Below are positions 58,934 to 64,000 of a DNA stretch of 64,000 bases, piece by piece. Source of the DNA: an uncultured Tateyamaria sp. (lineage in GTDB: Bacteria; Pseudomonadota; Alphaproteobacteria; Rhodobacterales; Rhodobacteraceae); NCBI RefSeq assembly GCF_947503415.1, contig NZ_CANNDS010000002.1:620001-684000 (forward strand), written 5' to 3'. Both the position numbers and the translations under genes were made by a program. Position 1 is the stretch's first letter, and each line of letters begins with the position of its first letter. A model generated the notes under the pieces. The model saw nothing but the letters and a program-made list of their open reading frames with translations. It made no database searches and was not told where the DNA came from.

Positions 58934-59632
58934 TTACGACGTGGGCTTGCCCTCATCCGGCACAGTGGGCGAGTTTGCACGTGGTCCGACATCGCCAACC
59001 CACCATGTCTTGCCTCGGCTGTCGCGAAAAACTGAGATTTCAGTCCCTGTCGGGTAAGCGTCGTACCGACGGGAACTCGTAGAACTTATACTTTTCCTAA
59101 CCGCTCCGGTCACGTCACGCCATCGCAGCCAATAGGCTTCAGAATTGTGTCCTATCCCTTCGACACGCACAGTTTCGATCTCTCCAAAGTCCCGTGCCGC
59201 CATCGCACTACGGACGTGCGCAAAGGTCCACCAAAGTGCCACAAGCCCAGCGACCGACAGGACCAGGCCAAGTCGTAAAACCCATTGGCCGACAGTAAAG
59301 TTTCTACCAACGAAGACCTCAATTTGGCTTGGATTGCCCCCCAAAACATGGATCATCTGCGTGGCGCTTTCGGCCAGCTTGTCATACGCACCAAACGGGA
59401 CAGCAACCTCTGTTGACAAGACTTCTCCTTCAAAATCATAGCGGAGGGTCACGAAGTACTCTGTGACCGATTGCTCGTCGTGGTGCACCCGTTCAACGCG
59501 ACGGTCCACCACGTCAGCTTGCGCAATAATGCCGTTTGCTTCGAATGGACCAAACTGCTGAAGAAGCGAAGCACCTGCCGCCGTAAGAACCAGCCCAATA
59601 CAAACCAAAGTGATAGGGGCGGAGGCGGTCAT
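58934..59632 (-). CDS. DUF3592-type membrane protein
   Basis: 232-aa protein with two predicted transmembrane helices (about residues 7-26 and 117-138) and an extracytoplasmic beta-rich part between them. 'VERVHHDEQSVTEYFVTLRYDFEGE' and 'SQIEVFVGRNFTVGQW' fit the DUF3592 pattern (short strands before a membrane helix). Function unknown. Its base composition is less GC-biased at third positions than the flanking valS and coxL-like genes, which may point to later acquisition. Confidence 0.75.
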   Translation of the reverse strand: MTASAPITLVCIGLVLTAAGASLLQQFGPFEANGIIAQADVVDRRVERVHHDEQSVTEYFVTLRYDFEGEVLSTEVAVPFGAYDKLAESATQMIHVLGGNPSQIEVFVGRNFTVGQWVLRLGLVLSVAGLVALWWTFAHVRSAMAARDFGEIETVRVEGIGHNSEAYWLRWRDVTGAVRKSISSTSSRRYDAYPTGTEISVFRDSRGKTWWVGDVGPRANSPTVPDEGKPTS

Positions 59633-59786
59633 ACCCCACCACAGCTTCTAAAACCCCGGCGCTGGTCCGTTCGTATTATCTCTCATGTCGCAACCTTAAC
59701 CGACGTCCGCAGCCCCCAAAACCCCCCTTTCCTTCACCCCCCCGCCCCGCTATCTCACCGCCCAAGCAATCAAGGGGGCCACCACC

Positions 59787-62700
59787 ATGGCACTGGGCAA
59801 ATTCAACGCAAAAGAGGCCGAAGCCCGCATCTACGCGGACTGGGAAGCCGCAGGCTGTTTCAAGGCGGGCGCCAACGCGCGCACGGACGCGGCCACCTAC
59901 TGCGTGATGATCCCGCCGCCCAATGTCACGGGCGTCCTGCACATGGGCCACGCCTTCAACAACACGCTGCAGGACATCCTGACGCGCTGGCACCGCATGC
60001 GCGGCTTCGACACGCTCTGGCAGCCCGGCACCGACCACGCAGGCATCGCCACGCAAATGGTCGTCGAACGGCGCTTGGCTGAAACCCAGCAGCCGTCGCG
60101 GACAGAACTGGGGCGCGAGGCGTTCACCCAGAAAATCTGGGAATGGAAGGCGGAAAGCGGCGGCACCATCCGCGACCAGCTCAAGCGCCTCGGCGCCTCC
60201 TGCGACTGGTCGCGCGAAGCGTTCACCATGTCCGGCGCCCCGGGTGCACCCGCAGGGAACGAGGGCAACTTCCACGACGCCGTCATCAAGGTCTTTGTCG
60301 AGATGTACAACAAGGGCCTGATCTACCGCGGCAAGCGGCTGGTCAACTGGGACCCGCATTTTGAAACCGCCATCTCCGACCTCGAAGTCGAAAACATCGA
60401 AGTCCCCGGCCACATGTGGCACTTCAAATACCCGCTCGCAGGGGGTGAGACCTACGCCTACGTCGAAAAGGACGAGGACGGAAACGTCACGCTGGAAGAG
60501 ACGCGTGACTACATCTCCATCGCCACCACGCGCCCCGAAACCATGCTGGGCGACGGGGCCGTTGCGGTTCACCCATCGGATGAACGCTACGCCCCAATCG
60601 TCGGAAAACTATGCGAAATCCCGGTCGGCCCGAAAGAGCATCGCCGCCTGATCCCGATCATCACCGACGACTACCCCGACCCCGACTTCGGCTCGGGCGC
60701 GGTGAAAATCACCGGGGCCCACGACTTCAACGACTATCAGGTCGCCAAACGCGGCGGCATCCCGATGTACAACCTGATGGACACAAAGGCGAACATGCGG
60801 GCCGACGGGCGACCTTACGCCGAAGAAGCCGCCGTGGCCCAAGCCATCGCGAACGGTGAACAGGTGTTCGACGAGGCCATGATCGCGGCCATGAACCTCG
60901 TCCCGGATGAATATCGCGGCCTCACCCGCGAAGACACCCGCAAACGTGTCGTTGCCGACATCACGGCCGAAGGCAACGCGGTCATGATCCCCAACCCGGA
61001 CTATGACGCCGAGGCCGAGGAAGACCCCGACCGTAGGGTGGGCAATCTGCCCACCATCCCCATGGTCGAGTCTAAACCCATCATGCAGCCCTTCGGCGAC
61101 CGCTCCAAAGTCGTCATCGAGCCCCTGCTCACCGACCAATGGTTCGTGGACACCGCCAAGATCGTCGGCCCCGCACTCGACGCGGTCAAGAACGGCGATG
61201 TCAAAATCCTGCCCGAGAGCGGAGAGAAGGTCTATTACCACTGGCTCGAAAACATCGAACCTTGGTGCATCTCGCGTCAACTCTGGTGGGGACATCAGAT
61301 CCCGGTTTGGTATGGGCCATCAGTTTCAAAAACCGCGCATCGAGGCAACGGCTTCAGCGCGACGCAAGACATGCTCGACTATCAGAATCCGACCGCATTC
61401 TGCGCCGCAACTTTTGAGGATGCGAAAAAGAAAGCCCTTGGATACTATCAGTCAGAACTGATCGACCCGTCCCAAGTTTCATTGGACGACGACGGCGAAA
61501 AACTGGTTCTAATCGACGAAGCCGATGATCTGGTTGATGCGGTGCAAATGTCGAACGCAGGCATTCAACTATACCGCGACCCCGACGTCCTCGACACATG
61601 GTTCTCCTCCGGCCTCTGGCCCATCGGCACCCTCGGCTGGCCCGAGGACACGCCCGAACTGCAAAAATACTTCCCGACCTCTGACCTCATCACCGGCCAG
61701 GACATCCTGTTCTTCTGGGTCGCCCGCATGATGATGATGCAACTGGCTGTCACCGACAAAGTCCCCTTCGACACCGTCTACCTCCACGGCCTTGTCCGCG
61801 ACGCCAAGGGCAAGAAGATGTCGAAATCCACCGGCAACGTCATGGACCCGCTCGATTTGATCGAGGAATACGGCGCCGACGCCCTGCGCTTCTCCTCCGC
61901 CGCCATGGCGTCGCTCGGCGGCACGCTCAAACTCGACACCCAGCGCATCGCGGGCTACCGCAACTTCGGCACCAAACTCTGGAACGCCGCCAGCTACGGC
62001 GACATGCGCGGCACCTTCGACGTGCCCCACAGCGCCGACATCCCCGAAACCAACCACCCGCTCAACCGCTGGATCAAAGGCGAAATCGCCAAGACGCGGC
62101 AGACCGTCGATCAGGCCCTCACCGACTACCGCTTCAACGACGCGGCCAGCGCGCTCTATGCTTTCACCTGGAACACGTTCTGCGACTGGTACCTCGAATT
62201 CACCAAGCCGATCTTCGACGAGGGCACACCAGAGGAAATCGAGGAAACCAAGGCCACCTACGCCTGGGCACTCGATCAATGCCTGATCCTGCTGCACCCG
62301 ATCATGCCCTTCATCACCGAAGAACTGTGGCAGCAAAAACAGCGCCCCAAACGCCTGATCCACGCCGACTGGCCCACCTACACCACCGACATGGTGGATG
62401 CGGAAGCTGACGCAGAACTCAACTGGGTCATCAAACTGATCGAAGCCATCCGCTCCGCCCGCGCCCAGATGCACGTGCCCGCCGGGGCCTACGTGCCGTG
62501 CGTGGTCAAAGGGTTCGAGCCAGAGGCCAAGGTGGCCTATGACCGCAACAAGGCGCTCATCCACCGCTTCGCCCGGCTTGAGTCGCTCGAAGACGTCACC
62601 GACTTCCCCAAAGGCACCGTTGCCCTCGCCGTCTCCGGCGGCACCTTCGGCCTGCCGCTTGCCGACGTCATCGACGTGGGCGAAGAAATCGCCCGGCTCG

Positions 62701-62879
62701 AAAAAACCCTCGGCAAGTTGGCCAAGGAACTCGGCGGCCTGCGCGGTCGGCTCAAAAACCCGAAATTCGCCCAAAGCGCCCCGCCCGAAGTGGTCGAAGA
62801 AACCAAAGCCAACCTCGCCCTGCGCGAAGAGGAAGAGGCCAAACTTCAAGAAGCTCTCACCCGCCTCAAGGAACTCTGA
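59787..62879 (+). CDS. valS: Valyl-tRNA synthetase with internal insertion
   Basis: Charges tRNA-Val with editing of threonine. 1030 aa, longer than the roughly 950 of E. coli. HIGH motif 'PPNVTGVLHMGHAF' (about residues 42-55), editing (CP1) domain with 'TTRPETMLGDGAVAVHP', KMSKS at 'GKKMSKSTGN' near 676, and a C-terminal coiled-coil arm ('ARLEKTLGKLAKELGGLRGRLKNPKFAQSAPPEVVEE' parts). Between 'QIPVWYG' and 'DPDVLDTWFSSGLWP' there are about 88 residues (near 507-594) where E. coli has about 35, and this part (61310-61570) has visibly lower GC than its surroundings. The catalytic motifs are intact on both sides. Confidence 0.95.
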   Translation: MALGKFNAKEAEARIYADWEAAGCFKAGANARTDAATYCVMIPPPNVTGVLHMGHAFNNTLQDILTRWHRMRGFDTLWQPGTDHAGIATQMVVERRLAETQQPSRTELGREAFTQKIWEWKAESGGTIRDQLKRLGASCDWSREAFTMSGAPGAPAGNEGNFHDAVIKVFVEMYNKGLIYRGKRLVNWDPHFETAISDLEVENIEVPGHMWHFKYPLAGGETYAYVEKDEDGNVTLEETRDYISIATTRPETMLGDGAVAVHPSDERYAPIVGKLCEIPVGPKEHRRLIPIITDDYPDPDFGSGAVKITGAHDFNDYQVAKRGGIPMYNLMDTKANMRADGRPYAEEAAVAQAIANGEQVFDEAMIAAMNLVPDEYRGLTREDTRKRVVADITAEGNAVMIPNPDYDAEAEEDPDRRVGNLPTIPMVESKPIMQPFGDRSKVVIEPLLTDQWFVDTAKIVGPALDAVKNGDVKILPESGEKVYYHWLENIEPWCISRQLWWGHQIPVWYGPSVSKTAHRGNGFSATQDMLDYQNPTAFCAATFEDAKKKALGYYQSELIDPSQVSLDDDGEKLVLIDEADDLVDAVQMSNAGIQLYRDPDVLDTWFSSGLWPIGTLGWPEDTPELQKYFPTSDLITGQDILFFWVARMMMMQLAVTDKVPFDTVYLHGLVRDAKGKKMSKSTGNVMDPLDLIEEYGADALRFSSAAMASLGGTLKLDTQRIAGYRNFGTKLWNAASYGDMRGTFDVPHSADIPETNHPLNRWIKGEIAKTRQTVDQALTDYRFNDAASALYAFTWNTFCDWYLEFTKPIFDEGTPEEIEETKATYAWALDQCLILLHPIMPFITEELWQQKQRPKRLIHADWPTYTTDMVDAEADAELNWVIKLIEAIRSARAQMHVPAGAYVPCVVKGFEPEAKVAYDRNKALIHRFARLESLEDVTDFPKGTVALAVSGGTFGLPLADVIDVGEEIARLEKTLGKLAKELGGLRGRLKNPKFAQSAPPEVVEETKANLALREEEEAKLQEALTRLKEL

Positions 62880-62911
62880 TCCCTTCTTTCGGCCAAAAAT
62901 ATCCCGGGGGT

Positions 62912-62929
62912 TTGGGGGCTGGCCCCCAA
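62912..62929 (+). terminator. GC hairpin after valS
   Basis: TTGGGGGC-TG-GCCCCCAA is a perfect 8-bp stem 33 bases after the valS stop. The same core GGGGGC-TG-GCCCCC follows metF (54891-54904), preceded in both by a C-C-A-A-A-rich, then CCGGGGG stretch. Confidence 0.6.
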
Positions 62930-63001
62930 CCACAAAAATGAATCGCGTCGCGAAGCGCCCTTTGGATCACCGCACGTTGCGTTAACCCCCAAACATCCGC
63001 T

Positions 63002-63052
63002 CGTTGGGGGTGCACAGGGGGTGTACGCATGGTGCACGGGGGGTGACACCCT
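63002..63052. repeat. 51-bp element with 11-bp periodicity, copy 2
   Basis: Second copy of the element at 32707-32757, 47 of 51 bases identical in the same orientation, the four differences clustered in the third unit (AGGG replaced by GCAT). It lies in the 222-base convergent gap between valS and the crotonase gene. Being intergenic here, it is unlikely to be selected as protein-coding. Confidence 0.75.
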
Positions 63053-63101
63053 ATGCAGCGGCGTCAACCTCCATGAAAACAAGGTAAATGCACGGCGCGA
63101 C

Positions 63102-63896
63102 TCACCCCTTGAACACGGGCGCCCGCTTCTGAATTTGCGCGGCCACCACTTCCATTTGTTCGGCCGTGCCCATCAATCCGGCTTGCACGCGGCTTTCCTC
63201 CAGCAACACATCATCCTGCGCATGGGTCTCGGCATATCCAATCAATGCCTTCGCCGCTCGCAAGGCTGCCGGGGACTTCAACGTCAACGCCTCCGCCAGA
63301 TCCATGGCCGCAGCCACAGGATCGTCCGCCAACTCGGTCACCAACCCCCAAGCCTCTGCTTTCTCAGCAGAAACAGGCTCAGCTGTATAGGTCAGCTTGC
63401 GCAAAACATCTGACCGCACAAGACGCGGCAACAACACCATGCCGCCCATATCCGGCACAATCCCCCACTTCATCTCCATCACGGCAAACCGCGCATCCCG
63501 CGCTGCAATCCGAATATCCGCGCCCAGCGCCAATTGCATACCTGCGCCAAAACACACCCCATGCACCGCAGCAATCACAGGCACGGGAACACGGGTCCAT
63601 ACCATGGCCACCTCCTGCCACTGGTTCGTGGTACCCTCCCCATGGGTCCGCGGCATCAGTAACTCATTGGGATCCTGACCAATCATGGCCCCCAAGCCCC
63701 CCACATCAATGCCCGCACAGAACCCCTTGCCCTCTCCGGAAATCACGCAGACCCGCGCGTCAGATGCCGCCACGTCTTTGCCCGCTGCGATGATGCCATC
63801 AATCATCGCCTGATCCACGGCATTCATCTTGTCGGCACGGATCAGGCGCACATGGGCGATGTGGTTTTCATACGTCACGGATACGCGGTCAGACAT
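63102..63896 (-). CDS. Enoyl-CoA hydratase/isomerase (crotonase) family protein
   Basis: 264-aa crotonase-fold enzyme acting on acyl-CoA thioesters. Oxyanion-hole strands: 'VCVISGEGKGFCAGIDVGGLG' (F-C-A-G-I-D) and 'PVIAAVHGVCFGAGMQLALGADIRIAARDARFAVMEMKWGIVPDMGG' parts. Asp in 'IVPDMGG' lies where Glu or Asp catalysis occurs in Delta3,5-Delta2,4-dienoyl-CoA isomerases, so isomerase or hydratase activity is open. ATG 63896 is chosen; 25 residues upstream are Trp/Cys-rich and unsupported. The remaining 104 bases to the window edge show no feature. Confidence 0.92.
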   Translation of the reverse strand: MSDRVSVTYENHIAHVRLIRADKMNAVDQAMIDGIIAAGKDVAASDARVCVISGEGKGFCAGIDVGGLGAMIGQDPNELLMPRTHGEGTTNQWQEVAMVWTRVPVPVIAAVHGVCFGAGMQLALGADIRIAARDARFAVMEMKWGIVPDMGGMVLLPRLVRSDVLRKLTYTAEPVSAEKAEAWGLVTELADDPVAAAMDLAEALTLKSPAALRAAKALIGYAETHAQDDVLLEESRVQAGLMGTAEQMEVVAAQIQKRAPVFKG

Positions 63897-64000
63897 GGGG
63901 GGCCTCCTCTGTGCAAACACCCAACCCCAAAGCCGCCCAACGCACCAGCAAAACGTAAGGGCATTGCCCACATGCCCACGCCACGCTACCCCTCGCAGCA

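Noticed and set aside
56829-59057. 742-codon open frame on the plus strand
   Set aside because: Antisense to the coxL-like gene. High GC at third codon positions removes stops from the opposite strand; the translation is His/Arg/Gln-rich with no domain.
61569-62933. 454-codon open frame on the minus strand
   Set aside because: Antisense to valS; Gly/Phe/Val-rich shadow with no recognisable family.

Overview
This window is a GC-rich chromosomal segment of an alphaproteobacterium, most likely a marine Rhodobacteraceae/Roseobacter-group organism. The evidence is the RpoH with its RpoH box, a tRNA-His with a G1:U72 pair and A73, two SOS boxes of the alphaproteobacterial type GAAC-N7-GAAC, short families typical of Rhodobacterales (DUF6476, DUF6324, DUF3572), the hom-glpX-recJ order, and a carnitine catabolism cluster. 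I see no insertion sequence, prophage, CRISPR array, rRNA operon or replication origin. Species was not determined.

Layout. 0.1-6.0 kb: an acetyltransferase, a periplasmic binding protein, a DksA-type zinc-finger protein, an oxidoreductase, rpoH with its terminator, an RluA-family pseudouridine synthase and a divergent membrane protein. 6.0-13.8 kb: tRNA-His, small genes, a broken acetyltransferase, SOS-controlled mmcB, a two-gene membrane/periplasm operon (coiled-coil membrane protein plus ClpP-fold protein), a cupin-ArsR-SRPBCC-SRPBCC operon with two palindromic operators, pirin and a TetR regulator. 13.8-18.5 kb: lipoprotein, hom, glpX, recJ, tRNA-Glu. 18.6-24.5 kb: signalling genes (an H-NOX-like protein translationally coupled to a diguanylate cyclase; a PleD-like cyclase with a degenerate receiver) flanking an MttB-family methyltransferase, a HAD phosphatase and DUF3572. 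24.5-30.6 kb: an EF-hand / ECF sigma / anti-sigma / CpxP-like stress cassette, DUF983, Nudix, EamA transporter, fatty acid desaturase and a divergent XRE regulator.

30.7-34.7 kb: carnitine degradation. A fused carnitine dehydrogenase-thioesterase (CdhA-CdhC), a small lipoprotein, the beta-keto acid cleavage enzyme CdhB and a divergent GlxA/AraC-type activator (CdhR-like) together should turn carnitine into glycine betaine. 34.8-43.3 kb: aldo/keto reductase, a lone SOS-controlled imuA, YceI, an MFS transporter, metG, a large chemotaxis receptor with a CheR-docking tail, and tRNA-Leu. 43.4-49.9 kb: TPR protein, the putR/putA proline catabolism pair, rhomboid protease, GFA-family protein, SDR. 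50-64 kb: LysR, SuhB-type phosphatase, MDR oxidoreductase, the divergent metR/metF pair, a hotdog thioesterase, DUF2235, a lone CoxL-type molybdenum subunit, DUF3592, valS with an unusual internal insertion, and a crotonase.

The most unusual signals are these. (i) An H-NOX homologue appears to have lost its heme-ligating histidine but keeps its cyclase partner. (ii) A PleD-like protein has Ala in place of the phospho-acceptor Asp. (iii) Two SOS promoters have the LexA box filling the -35/-10 spacer and predict leaderless mRNAs. (iv) A 51-bp element with 11-bp internal periodicity is present twice, 30 kb apart. (v) A palindromic element is present twice at convergent gene ends with compensatory stem changes. 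(vi) Paired hairpins sit directly in front of the ECF sigma start codon. All functional statements rest on reading the sequence and on family knowledge; no database search was run.
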